From positions 1 to 64,000 of the forward strand of contig NZ_FCOA02000031.1 in assembly GCF_001544875.2 (NCBI RefSeq): a stretch of 64,000 bases of DNA, in the 5' to 3' direction. Below, one piece after another: positions 8,894-17,180 of this stretch; position 1 is the stretch's first letter; each line of letters begins with the position of its first letter. The notes beneath the pieces were generated by a model. That model saw nothing but the letters and a program-made list of their open reading frames with translations. It searched no databases and was not told the DNA's origin. The stretch comes from Caballeronia hypogeia. Lineage in GTDB: Bacteria; Pseudomonadota; Gammaproteobacteria; Burkholderiales; Burkholderiaceae. A program made the translations under genes and the position numbers.

Positions 8894-9704
8894 GAGTCTG
8901 GGACGGCTGAGTGAGCGCTTCTGTGATGCTTTGCGCGACTTCGCGCAAAGCACGCGCGGTGTCGCCGTTCCAGGCGACGTCCATGGTGCCGGATGGTCCG
9001 ATGACCGTCAGCGCCAGTTGCAGGCGGCCTTCGGCGTCGAGCACGGGCGCGCTCAGACTGCTGACGCCGGGGCTCGGCGTATCAACGCTACGCGCCATGC
9101 CGCGGAGGCGCGCGTCGTCGAGGCTCGCCTGCCAGTCCGGGCTATCGGGTGACGCGGGATCGTCGGTGCCAACACGCGGTCGGTCGAAGCCTTGATTTTG
9201 CAACATCGATGCCAGTTCAACGGGCGCGAGAAACGCGCTGAATACACGGCCTGTCGCGGTGGTCTGCAGCGACATGACCGTGCCGATATGCAGATTGACG
9301 TGCAGCGGGGAGCCGCCTCGTTCATACCGCACAATCATCGGTCCTTGCGCCCCCGCGACGCACACCGCCACGCTGCACCCGATTCGCTCGGCGAGCTGCG
9401 CCGCGTATGGCGCAGCCACCCGATATGCCACCTGCTGCTCGATGAACATCAGGCCGAGACGCAGCGAGAGGGGTCCTGGCTCGTAGTAGCCGGTCAGCGC
9501 GTCGCGTTTGACCAAACCGAGTTTCGTCAGACTGACGAGATAGGTGTGCGCCTGCGCGGTCGATAACGCCGCCGCGCCCGCCAGCTCGCTCAGCGCGACC
9601 GGCGCGCGCCGCCGCGCCAGCGCGTCGAGAATGCGGCCGGCGACTTCCACGCTCTGAATGCCGCGTTGCGTTTTTTCTGCTGCTTCTTTCAATGTGCGAT
9701 TCAC
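8883..9704 (-). CDS. IclR-family transcriptional regulator (distal)
   Basis: 273 residues. It is a paralogue of the downstream iclR, with the same layout: winged helix (SVEVAGRILDALARRRAPVALSELAGAAALSTAQAHTYLVSLTKLGLV) and effector domain (GTVMSLQTTATGRVFSAFLAP, VIGPSGTMDVAWNGDTAR). It is divergent from the metallo-hydrolase gene, and the 162-bp gap between them holds operator-like repeats. Two overlapping iclR genes suggest either heteromeric regulators or separate control of the operon and of the divergent gene. Confidence 0.93.
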   Translation of the reverse strand: MNRTLKEAAEKTQRGIQSVEVAGRILDALARRRAPVALSELAGAAALSTAQAHTYLVSLTKLGLVKRDALTGYYEPGPLSLRLGLMFIEQQVAYRVAAPYAAQLAERIGCSVAVCVAGAQGPMIVRYERGGSPLHVNLHIGTVMSLQTTATGRVFSAFLAPVELASMLQNQGFDRPRVGTDDPASPDSPDWQASLDDARLRGMARSVDTPSPGVSSLSAPVLDAEGRLQLALTVIGPSGTMDVAWNGDTARALREVAQSITEALTQPSQTHAL

Positions 9705-9779
9705 TCTTTGCCGGATCGTTTGAGCGTTCGATGCTAACGCATCCGTAAACGCGGGATCGAACTGGGGTTTTCCCGTAAT

Positions 9780-9813
9780 TTGCCATTGGCAAGTAGGTTT
9801 GCTATTGACAAAT
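9780..9813 (+). promoter_or_regulatory. Operator-like repeats between iclR and metallo-hydrolase
   Basis: TTGCCATTGGCAA (9780-9792) is a perfect 6-bp inverted repeat around one base. Seven bases on is TTGCTATTGACAAAT (9799-9813), which differs by one base from the motif at 2804-2818. It contains TTGACA, a possible -35. Both features lie between the divergent genes and fit IclR autoregulation plus control of the metallo-hydrolase. Confidence 0.6.
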
Positions 9814-9866
9814 TATAACTGCGGCGCGACCATGCATCATCCTCACGATTCACGGAGAAAAGACAC

Positions 9867-10826
9867 ATGGCAAAGGCATTCGCATCGCAGGCCGATCTGG
9901 AAGAGAAGAAGATCACCTTCACGCAACTTTCCGAGAACGCGTACGCGTACACGGCAGAAGGCGATCCGAATTCGGGCGTCATCATCGGCGACGACGGCGT
10001 GATGATCGTCGATACGACGGCCACGCCCGCAATGGCGCAGGACCTCATCGCGAAGATCCGCAGCGTCACCGACAAGCCGATCAAATACGTCGTGCTGTCG
10101 CATTACCACGCAGTGCGCGTGCTCGGCGCGTCGGCGTATTTGGAGGAAGGCGCGCAGCAGGTGATCGCGAGCCGCGGCACGTATGAAATGATCGTCGAGC
10201 GCGGCGAGCAGGACATGAAATCGGAAATCGAGCGTTTTCCGCGTCTGTTCGCGGGCGTCGAGACGGTGCCGGGTCTGACCTGGCCCACGCTCGTGTTCGA
10301 AAAGGAAATCACGCTGTGGCTCGGCAAGCTCGAAGTGAAGATCGCGCATCTGGGCTCGGGTCACACGAAGGGCGACACGGTGGTCTGGTTGCCTTCGCAG
10401 AAGGTGCTGTTTTCGGGCGATCTGGTCGAGTACGACGCTGCCTGCTATTGCGGCGACGCTCAACTGGAAGAATGGCCCGCGACGCTCGAAGCGCTGCGCA
10501 CGCTGAAGGCCGAGAAGCTGGTGCCGGGACGCGGCCCCGCGCTGCTGTCGCCGGCGGAAGTCGACAAGGGCCTCGACTACACGAAGGATTTCGTCACCAC
10601 GCTTTTGCAGGCGGGCCGCGAAGCCGTCGCCGACAAGCTCGACCTGAAGGGCTCGATGGCGCACACCCGCAAGTCGATGGACCCGAAATTCGGTCACGTC
10701 TTCATCTACGAGCATTGCCTGCCGTTCGATGTCTCGCGCGCGTATGACGAAGCGAGCGGCATCAAGCATCCGCGCATCTGGACGGCTCAGCGCGACAAGG
10801 ATATGTGGGCGGCTCTGCAGGACTGA
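9867..10826 (+). CDS. Metallo-beta-lactamase-fold protein with a degenerate metal site
   Basis: 319 residues, with start after CACGGAGAAAAGACAC. The MBL fold is evident: GDDGVMIVDTTAT strand-turn, LSHYHAVRV at residues 77-85, GSGHTKGDTVVW with His166, and FSGDLVEYD with Asp185. The canonical HxHxDH box is here His79-Tyr-His81-Ala-Val83-Arg84, and the final PGHGP loop is PGRGP (Arg222). Several metal-2 ligands are thus replaced, so activity may need one metal or none of the usual hydrolytic chemistry. It shares an operator-like motif with the hydroxyphenylacetate operon, so a role in that pathway is plausible. The actual reaction is unknown. Confidence 0.85.
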   Translation: MAKAFASQADLEEKKITFTQLSENAYAYTAEGDPNSGVIIGDDGVMIVDTTATPAMAQDLIAKIRSVTDKPIKYVVLSHYHAVRVLGASAYLEEGAQQVIASRGTYEMIVERGEQDMKSEIERFPRLFAGVETVPGLTWPTLVFEKEITLWLGKLEVKIAHLGSGHTKGDTVVWLPSQKVLFSGDLVEYDAACYCGDAQLEEWPATLEALRTLKAEKLVPGRGPALLSPAEVDKGLDYTKDFVTTLLQAGREAVADKLDLKGSMAHTRKSMDPKFGHVFIYEHCLPFDVSRAYDEASGIKHPRIWTAQRDKDMWAALQD

Positions 10827-10838
10827 CACCGTTACACG

Positions 10839-10865
10839 AAAGGGCCCGGATGGGCCCTTTTTCTG
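10839..10865 (+). terminator. Rho-independent terminator after the metallo-hydrolase
   Basis: AAGGGCCC, loop GGAT, GGGCCCTT, followed by TTTCT. The 8-bp GC-rich stem lies 13 bp after the stop codon. Confidence 0.9.
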
Positions 10866-10963
10866 AATCACCCAAACCGTTCGAAACATCGATCAGGACG
10901 CGCGAGACGTCCGGTCTGCGCGTGCGCGTCCATGAGCGGAGGCGGCGCGCTTGGAGAGAGACA

Positions 10964-12310
10964 ATGCAAAACTCTGTCGAGATCGAATCATCCCCGCTTT
11001 CGAGTCGCGCGGCGAGCGACGATCGCCTGATCGCGAAGGTCGGATGGCGCATCATTCCATTCTTGTTTCTCTGTTATGTGGTCTCCTTTCTGGACCGCAT
11101 CAACATCGGCTTCGCGCAACTACAGATGAAGCACGACCTCGGCTTCTCCGATGCGATGTACGGACTCGGCGCAGCGGTGTTTTATGTGGGCTACGTGCTG
11201 TGCGAAGTGCCGAGCAACATGCTCCTTGCCAAATTCGGCGCGCGTAAGACCTTTACGCGCATCATGCTGCTCTGGGGATTGGCCTCGGTCGGCATGATGT
11301 TCGTCTCGAAGCCCGTGCACTTCTATGTGCTGCGCTTCCTGCTTGGCATCTTCGAGGCGGGTTTCTTTCCCGGCATCGTGCTTTATGTCACCTATTGGTT
11401 TCCGGCCAACCGACGGGCCGCCGTGATGTCCGTATTTTTCGCGGGCGTAGCGGTGGCGGGCGTGCTTGGCGGATTGTTGTCCGGGTGGATCATGCGGGAC
11501 ATGGGTGGGGTGAGGGGGCTTTACGGTTGGCAATGGATGTTCGCGCTGGAGGGAGCGCCGGCCGTCCTGCTGGCATTCTTCGCCTGGTTCTACCTGACCG
11601 ACAAGCCGGCCGATGCAAGATGGCTGGGTGACGAAGAAAAGTCTCGCCTTGCTGCATTGTGCGCTGACAATGCAGGCCCGATGTCTCATTCTGCTCACGA
11701 TGCCCGCAGCTTTCTTGCGGCGCTCGCCAATCCAAGGGTCTATCTGTTTGCGTTCATCTATTTCTCGCTGACGTGTGCGTCGCTCACCCTGAATTTCTGG
11801 ATGCCGCTGATGATTCGCGACTTCGGCATTACAGACGTGATGCAGGTCAGTCTTTATACGGTGATTCCGAATGCGATCGGTGCGGTAGGCCTGGTGCTCA
11901 TCGCACGCAGATCCGACCGGCTGCGCGAGCGGCGACGGCACTTTGCATTTTGTACTTTCGGTGGCGGCGCAGCACTTGTTGCGTTGACGCTGCACCTGAG
12001 TAGCCTTCCCGCTATGCTGGCGATCTTGTCCGCCGCTGCGGTCCTGATCTTCGCTGCGCTGCCGATCTTCTGGTCGGTGCCACCAACGCATCTTTCGGGC
12101 AATTCGGCGGCATCGGGCATTGCGTTGATCAGCAGTATTGGCATCACGAGCGGAATCATCAGTCCGTGGGTGATCGGCCAGATTCGCACCAGCACGGGCA
12201 ATATGGATCTGGCCGTGTATCTGCTAGCGGCATTGCTCGTCCTTAGCGGGTTTGCCTTGCTGACGGGCGTCAAGCCTATGAGTACGCAACTGCAAGACGC
12301 GCGTTCCTGA
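10964..12310 (+). CDS. MFS transporter, anion:cation symporter type
   Basis: 448 residues. The start ATG 10964 follows GGAGAGAGAC; a longer frame upstream runs back through the terminator and is rejected. Twelve membrane segments are expected. Signatures are FLDRINIGFAQLQM in helix 1, the loop 2-3 motif CEVPSNMLLAKFGARKTFTR, and RFLLGIFEAGFFPGIVLYVTYWFP, typical of the ACS family that includes HpaX-like hydroxyphenylacetate and phthalate carriers. It lies next to the homogentisate locus, so an aromatic or organic acid is the likely substrate; this is inferred from context. Confidence 0.9.
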   Translation: MQNSVEIESSPLSSRAASDDRLIAKVGWRIIPFLFLCYVVSFLDRINIGFAQLQMKHDLGFSDAMYGLGAAVFYVGYVLCEVPSNMLLAKFGARKTFTRIMLLWGLASVGMMFVSKPVHFYVLRFLLGIFEAGFFPGIVLYVTYWFPANRRAAVMSVFFAGVAVAGVLGGLLSGWIMRDMGGVRGLYGWQWMFALEGAPAVLLAFFAWFYLTDKPADARWLGDEEKSRLAALCADNAGPMSHSAHDARSFLAALANPRVYLFAFIYFSLTCASLTLNFWMPLMIRDFGITDVMQVSLYTVIPNAIGAVGLVLIARRSDRLRERRRHFAFCTFGGGAALVALTLHLSSLPAMLAILSAAAVLIFAALPIFWSVPPTHLSGNSAASGIALISSIGITSGIISPWVIGQIRTSTGNMDLAVYLLAALLVLSGFALLTGVKPMSTQLQDARS

Positions 12311-12326
12311 TATTCCGTCCTCGTCC

Positions 12327-12366
12327 CGGCCATAGTCCGTCGACGCGCGTCGACGGACTATGGCCG
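12327..12366. terminator. 40-bp perfect palindrome between convergent genes
   Basis: The 20-bp arm CGGCCATAGTCCGTCGACGC is followed immediately by its exact reverse complement. It starts 17 bp after the MFS stop and ends 25 bp before the end of the convergent cupin gene. It would form a very stable hairpin in either transcript. There is no T-tract, so a bidirectional terminator is likely but not certain. Confidence 0.7.
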
Positions 12367-12390
12367 TTCATGTTGGATATCGTCGAGAGT

Positions 12391-12750
12391 TCAGACCACC
12401 GCAAAGTAATGCTTTGCAAAGCGGTCGGTATGAATCTCCCATGAGATGGGCGTTCCCTTTTCGATGAACCAGCTGTCACCCGCTTTGTACCGCATTGATT
12501 CGCCGGTATTCCGGTTGCGGAGAGTGACTTCGCCCTCTAAGACGGTGGCATGTTCATGGAATGGATATTCCATATCGAACTTGCCCTTCGAGCAGGCGAA
12601 GTAACCCGCGCTAAGTGGAGACGTGGGCGTACCGAAGTGGACGTGTCCCTGAGCGGTGATTTCGCCCTCCAGGATGGTTGAACCCAGGTCAGCGACCGTT
12701 CCCCAGGAATCCAGTTTCGGGACCGGGGCTCCCAATTTGATGCTGTGCAT
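12391..12750 (-). CDS. Small cupin-domain protein
   Basis: 119 residues from ATG 12750 (MHSIKLGAPVPKLDSWG), preceded by GAGGATCAACGC; an upstream frame start is less likely. It is a single cupin barrel of the cupin_3/DUF861 type. Metal-site motif 1 is approximated by FHEHATVLEGEVTLRN, motif 2 by GDSWFIEKGTPISWEIH. It belongs to the same family as the cupins at 42388-42747 and 54678-55028 in this window. Related small cupins often sit near amine or ureide catabolism genes. No specific reaction can be assigned. Confidence 0.82.
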   Translation of the reverse strand: MHSIKLGAPVPKLDSWGTVADLGSTILEGEITAQGHVHFGTPTSPLSAGYFACSKGKFDMEYPFHEHATVLEGEVTLRNRNTGESMRYKAGDSWFIEKGTPISWEIHTDRFAKHYFAVV

Positions 12751-13217
12751 GCGTTGATCCTCGGCGTTGCAGGTTGAGATGGATAAGGTGGCACGAACGC
12801 ACTTGCCAACGGATGGGCGGAGGCCGCGCGCAGCAAGAGACATCTAAAGCGCTTCCGAATTAATCAAAGACGCCTCTCACTGGCGCTACTCTATGAGATG
12901 TTGGGTGTCGGCCTGCAGCACAAATCGGCAAACGGAACGAGATGTCCGACTAGGGGAAACCATGCAATGCACTTGTCGAATCGATCTAGCTACGATGGAT
13001 TCCTTACTAAGAAACAAAAGGGCTTTTGGGGAAACGCCCACCCACTGGCCGTTCCGCCATGCCATTGGACTGGATTGCCTTTCGCGCATATGCGTCGCAA
13101 TGAATATGAAAGAAAACATCAACCGAAGGGTTGATTGCCGGGCGTCGTCGGTTTTTGAAGAATCGATCTGGACGTGACCTCACCCATAGAAGGCCACGAG
13201 TTCAGGAGACAGTTGAA
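12751..13217. other. Divergent intergenic region, cupin / APC permease
   Basis: 467 bp. Presumably carries both promoters. No clear gene, no strong palindrome and no confident -35/-10 pair was recognised. Short overlapping frames lack ribosome sites and family features. Confidence 0.5.
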
Positions 13218-14657
13218 ATGATCGGAGATGAGCAGAGCAGACCCTCACTGCGGAAAAACGCACTGGGGATGATGTCAATTGTTTTTTTGGTCATCGCGAC
13301 CAACGGTCCGCTCACGGCGCTGGTAGGTGCGGTGCCGGTCAGCATTAGCCTAGGGAATGGTGTGGGCGTTCCGGGTACGTTTGTACTCGCCGGCCTCATT
13401 TACTTGCTCTTCAGCGTCGGTTACGCCGCAATGAGCCGCTACGTCAAGAATGCCGGCGCGTTTTATGCGTACATCGCGACAGGACTCGGGCGGCCCGCAG
13501 GCGTGGGCGGCGCATTTCTCGCACTAGTTGCCTACAATGCGATGCAGCTGGCGTGTTACGCGCTCGTGGGCTTCTTCCTTAGCCAGTTCTTTGCATCGAC
13601 CTTTGGCCTCGTGGCATCGTGGTGGGGCTGTGCAATCGGAGTCACATTGGTCGTCCATTATTTCGGCTACAGAAATGTCGAGTTCAGCGGCAGATTTCTG
13701 TGCCTTCTGATGGCCTGTGAGATTGCGATCATTTTGATTTTCGACGTGGCAGCCGCGCTGAAGGGGGGACCGAATGGATTCTCCGCCGCTTCATTCAGTC
13801 CGTCTCATGTACTTAGTTCAGGTTTCGGACCTTCACTGGTGTTCGTCGTGGGGTCCTACATGGGCTTCGAGACCACGGCGATTTATTCCGAAGAGGCACG
13901 CAACCCTGCGAAGACAATTCCTCGGGCGACTTACTGCGCAATAACCATCATCATGTGCTTGTACGCGGTGTCGGTATGGCTAATTATCACCGCGTATGGT
14001 CCTGCGGCCGCAGTGGCGCAGGCGACGAAGGATCCGGGCAATATGTGGTTCCTGATGACGTCGCAACTCATTGGATCATGGGCCGCGGATGCCATGGGCG
14101 TGTTGATGATTACCAGTCTGCTTGCAGCCTTGATCAGCTTTCATAACACCGTATCGCGGTATTTCTTCTCGCTGGCTCGAGAGGGCGTGATCTGGAAAGG
14201 CCTGGCCCGAACCCATCCCACGCAACAGACCCCGTACGTTGCCAGTAGCTTGCAGACGATCTGTGCGCTTATCGTGCTTGCGGTCTGCGGCTTCAAGGGG
14301 ATCGACCCCTTGCTGGGCGTCTTGCCTTGGTCGAGTGTTGTCGCATCGGTCGGAATCGTGGCTGTTCAAGGGTTCGCGTCAATAGCAGTGCTCGGATTTT
14401 TCTGGAAGAATGCACGAGGCGTGTCCGTTTGGCAGCGGATAGTCGCCCCGGCCTTGGCTTCCATTGGACTGTTTTTTTGTCTCTGGCAGATCATTACTCA
14501 CGTTGACGTTCTGAGTGGCAGTGAGTCTCCCGTCGGTCGACTGGTACCTTGGATGACGCTGTCGGTAGCCATATTCGGTGCATGTTTCGCACTTTGGCTC
14601 CGACGGTCCAAGCCGATGCTTTACGCAAATCTTGGCCGATTACTAAACGAGGTCTAA
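13218..14657 (+). CDS. APC-family amino acid/amine permease
   Basis: 479 residues, with start ATG 13218 after AGGAGACAGTTGAA. It is an inner-membrane secondary carrier of the amino acid-polyamine-organocation superfamily, with about 12 hydrophobic segments. The conserved first helix (FLVIATNGPLTALVGAVPVSISLGNGVGVPG) and helix 6 with the loop GFETTAIYSEEARNPAKTIPRATY are visible. The preceding APC-type glycine-rich stretch AMSRYVKNAGAFYAYIATGLGRP is also typical. It is followed 5 bp later by a LuxR-type regulator, so the two are likely co-transcribed. The substrate is probably an amino acid or amine. Confidence 0.9.
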   Translation: MIGDEQSRPSLRKNALGMMSIVFLVIATNGPLTALVGAVPVSISLGNGVGVPGTFVLAGLIYLLFSVGYAAMSRYVKNAGAFYAYIATGLGRPAGVGGAFLALVAYNAMQLACYALVGFFLSQFFASTFGLVASWWGCAIGVTLVVHYFGYRNVEFSGRFLCLLMACEIAIILIFDVAAALKGGPNGFSAASFSPSHVLSSGFGPSLVFVVGSYMGFETTAIYSEEARNPAKTIPRATYCAITIIMCLYAVSVWLIITAYGPAAAVAQATKDPGNMWFLMTSQLIGSWAADAMGVLMITSLLAALISFHNTVSRYFFSLAREGVIWKGLARTHPTQQTPYVASSLQTICALIVLAVCGFKGIDPLLGVLPWSSVVASVGIVAVQGFASIAVLGFFWKNARGVSVWQRIVAPALASIGLFFCLWQIITHVDVLSGSESPVGRLVPWMTLSVAIFGACFALWLRRSKPMLYANLGRLLNEV

Positions 14658-14662
14658 TCGCA

Positions 14663-15382
14663 ATGCAAAAGCGCGAGTTTCAAAATTCATGCTCACACGA
14701 GCAGTTGGTAGCAGACTCGCGCTTTGCTGAAGAGACCATCGAATTCGTCGGCAAGCTGACAGGCGTAGGGCCCATCGCGTTCTACCTTGTGAACGACAAG
14801 ACCGGCCGATGTGATTTTCAACGCCATCGCGTTTCGGATACCTTCCATCGTCAGTATGAGACGGTGATGGAGCAATACGACCCCCTAGGTCCGCAACGGG
14901 TCGTATGTCGGGATATTCGGTTTGGCTTGCTGTCAGGAATCGCTAACCATTGTCCCGAGGATCAACACTATGTCCGGTTTCTTCGGGCGCACGGCTATTC
15001 GGACGTTGTGGAAACCGTGTTCCGAGACGAAGACCGGTTGATCGGCGGACTGTCCCTTCTTCTTCGTGAGCAGGACAGCCAGGAGCGTGTACTGTCGATG
15101 ATGGAAGGCGTGCAACCGTACGTCGAATTCAACCTGCGCCGTACGGTCGGTAGGGACAGGTCCATGAGCCGAGCCGAAGCGGCACAACGGTTCTTACTTT
15201 CGTCGAGAGAGATCGACGTAGTCAGTTTGTTAATGCTCGGAACGACAAACAACGAAATTGCCGAGTCGCTTAACATCAGTATCGCTACAGTCAAAACCCA
15301 CGTCTTGAAGATTTTCAATAAGGTAGGCGTTCCCAATCGCTCGACCTTGATATCCAGAATGTCTGATTACGGCTTTCACTAA
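14663..15382 (+). CDS. LuxR-family helix-turn-helix regulator
   Basis: 239 residues from ATG 14663, 5 bp after the permease stop. The C-terminal LuxR/FixJ domain is clear: LSSREIDVVSLLMLGTTNNEIAESLNISIATVKTHVLKIFNKVGVPNRSTLISR. The N-terminal 165 residues do not show an obvious receiver domain (no phosphoacceptor Asp context) or the known autoinducer-binding signature. They probably form an alpha/beta sensor module of unknown ligand. It is coupled to the APC permease and may also control the neighbouring porin. Confidence 0.88.
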   Translation: MQKREFQNSCSHEQLVADSRFAEETIEFVGKLTGVGPIAFYLVNDKTGRCDFQRHRVSDTFHRQYETVMEQYDPLGPQRVVCRDIRFGLLSGIANHCPEDQHYVRFLRAHGYSDVVETVFRDEDRLIGGLSLLLREQDSQERVLSMMEGVQPYVEFNLRRTVGRDRSMSRAEAAQRFLLSSREIDVVSLLMLGTTNNEIAESLNISIATVKTHVLKIFNKVGVPNRSTLISRMSDYGFH

Positions 15383-15875
15383 GCCTGAAAGGCAGCGAAA
15401 ATCAACCTCGCTTGCGAACCGTGCAACGTTAGACACGCGTCTAGGTCCGTCCTGCCGATGGGCCCGTTGCGTCAATAGATCCGTCCCCCCTCCATCTCCT
15501 CCCCCTTTCTGCCAAAACCACGCGGGCTGCGACTGGGCAATAGCAGTCTTGCTCCGAGACTCCTGAAAGTCCACGTTTACCCGATCTGCTTGTGAAATCA
15601 GCCAAAAGGTTGATTTTCGCGGCCGCCCGCGAACGCAAAAATGGATTCCATTCGTCGCCTCGCTGGATTTGAGATGAAAGGTGCGGCTGCAGATAGCCGC
15701 TCGCGTTATCGGACCCATCTGAAATTCTTCAGCTACCTGACACCAACGCGTAGCGCAAAAGAAGAAGCGGAACTAGATCGGAGACAAGTGAATGAGAAGG
15801 ACGCAGTTCATTGCATGCGCGTCGGCGCGTGCGGGATCGAAGCACGGCGCCTCAAGGCGGACTTCGAACGCGAAA
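15383..15875. other. Intergenic region upstream of porin, with a short hairpin
   Basis: 493 bp without a credible gene. A 9-bp stem with one G-T pair (AAATCAGCC, loop AAAA, GGTTGATTT) occupies 15595-15616 and could be an operator or mRNA hairpin. A pyrimidine-rich stretch (CCCCCCTCCATCTCCTCCCC) lies at 15484-15503. Confidence 0.45.
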
Positions 15876-17087
15876 ATGCCGAAGCACTTCGCCGCGGTGA
15901 TGGTTGCCATGAGCGCGGCAGCGATGCCGCTGCTCGCTAGGGCACAAAGCAGCGTCACGCTGTACGGGATCATCGACACGGGATTGACCTACGTCAACAA
16001 TCAACAGGTAACAACTCCGTCCGGCGGTATCGAAGGAAAGAGTGCATGGTCCATGACCTCCGGGAACGTCGCTCCTGCAACGTTTGGCCTGAAAGGCGTG
16101 GAGGATCTGGGCGGCGGCACGGCTGCAATCTTTGATCTGAGAAGCTACTTCCTTTCTAACAATGGTGCGCTGTTCGAGCCCAATAGTCTCTTCGACGCAA
16201 CGGCGATGGTCGGTCTCAAGTCCGACGCTTTCGGCACGTTGACGCTTGGCCGTCAGTTCGATTCCTACACCGATGCGCTGGCCCCCTTCGCCGTAAGCAA
16301 CGCGTGGGCTGGCCCCGCAGGTGCGCACTTCGGCGACATCGACAACCTCAACGCTGCCTTTAACGTGAACAACGCTGTCAAATACGTGAGCCCGAACTTT
16401 GGCGGCTTTGCATTGAGCGGCACGTTCAGTTTCGGGAACCAGGCGGGTGCCTTCGCGACGAATCGAGCATGGGCGCTTGCGGTTAATTACAGCAACGGTC
16501 CTTTCTCTGCTGCCGGTGGATATCTGTCCGTGCGGAACCCTTTCAATTCAGTCTTGCACGGTGACACGACATACGTCGGTGAACTCAGTTGCGGCCAAAC
16601 GCCGGTGAGCTATTGCCAAATGCAGAACAGCGATGAACTGAGAACCTTCGGCTTCGGCGCGGGTTATTCACTGAATGAGCTCACGGTGAATGCAGTTGTG
16701 ACGAGTTCAAAGCTCGTCGGAAGCCAATATCTAACTGCTTCGAATGGCCCGAAAAGCGACATTCGTTTCGACACAGGCGAGGTCAATGCCTCGTACTACT
16801 TGACCAGCACGCTGCAAGCCGGCATTGCGTACAGCTATACGCGGGCGACGATCTCTGCCATCGATTCACGGAGCAACATTCATAAGGTCAGCCTTGGCAC
16901 CGTGTACAACCTCTCCAAGCGAACCGCGCTCTATGGAACCGTCAACTTCGAGAAGATGACGGGAGACGGGTTGGCGATCAATCCCATAACCGGAAGCCCA
17001 GAAAACTATGCGCAGCTCGCTTACACGGGGACGTCAAATTCCTCGTCCCAAGTGGCGGTTTCGATCGGAATCAAACACAATTTCTAG
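15876..17087 (+). CDS. Outer-membrane porin (Burkholderia type) 1
   Basis: 403 residues from ATG 15876. The signal peptide MPKHFAAVMVAMSAAAMPLLARA is probably cleaved before QSSVTLYG, the standard N-terminus of this porin family. A longer frame upstream would bury the signal peptide and is rejected. Sixteen-strand trimeric barrel features are present: LKGVEDLGGGTAAIFDL, GTLTLGRQFDSYTDALAPF, NAVKYVSPNFGGFALSG, and a terminal Phe (SIGIKHNF). It admits small solutes. It is one of three porins in the window, each next to a different catabolic module. Confidence 0.93.
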   Translation: MPKHFAAVMVAMSAAAMPLLARAQSSVTLYGIIDTGLTYVNNQQVTTPSGGIEGKSAWSMTSGNVAPATFGLKGVEDLGGGTAAIFDLRSYFLSNNGALFEPNSLFDATAMVGLKSDAFGTLTLGRQFDSYTDALAPFAVSNAWAGPAGAHFGDIDNLNAAFNVNNAVKYVSPNFGGFALSGTFSFGNQAGAFATNRAWALAVNYSNGPFSAAGGYLSVRNPFNSVLHGDTTYVGELSCGQTPVSYCQMQNSDELRTFGFGAGYSLNELTVNAVVTSSKLVGSQYLTASNGPKSDIRFDTGEVNASYYLTSTLQAGIAYSYTRATISAIDSRSNIHKVSLGTVYNLSKRTALYGTVNFEKMTGDGLAINPITGSPENYAQLAYTGTSNSSSQVAVSIGIKHNF

Positions 17088-17180
17088 GAAGGTTCGCATC
17101 GGTGTTGGAATCGTCGAGAGGACCGCTCATTTCTATGCGATGCCCGAACGGACATAATTCCCGGAATCGAGAGGTTTGAG

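Noticed and set aside
11120-12091. A 323-codon minus-strand frame opposite the MFS gene
   Set aside because: Composition is rich in His, Gln and Arg with no fold signature; the plus-strand MFS protein is unambiguous.
15484-15503. Pyrimidine-rich tract as a regulatory element
   Set aside because: A single homopyrimidine stretch in a high-GC intergenic region gives no specific signal.
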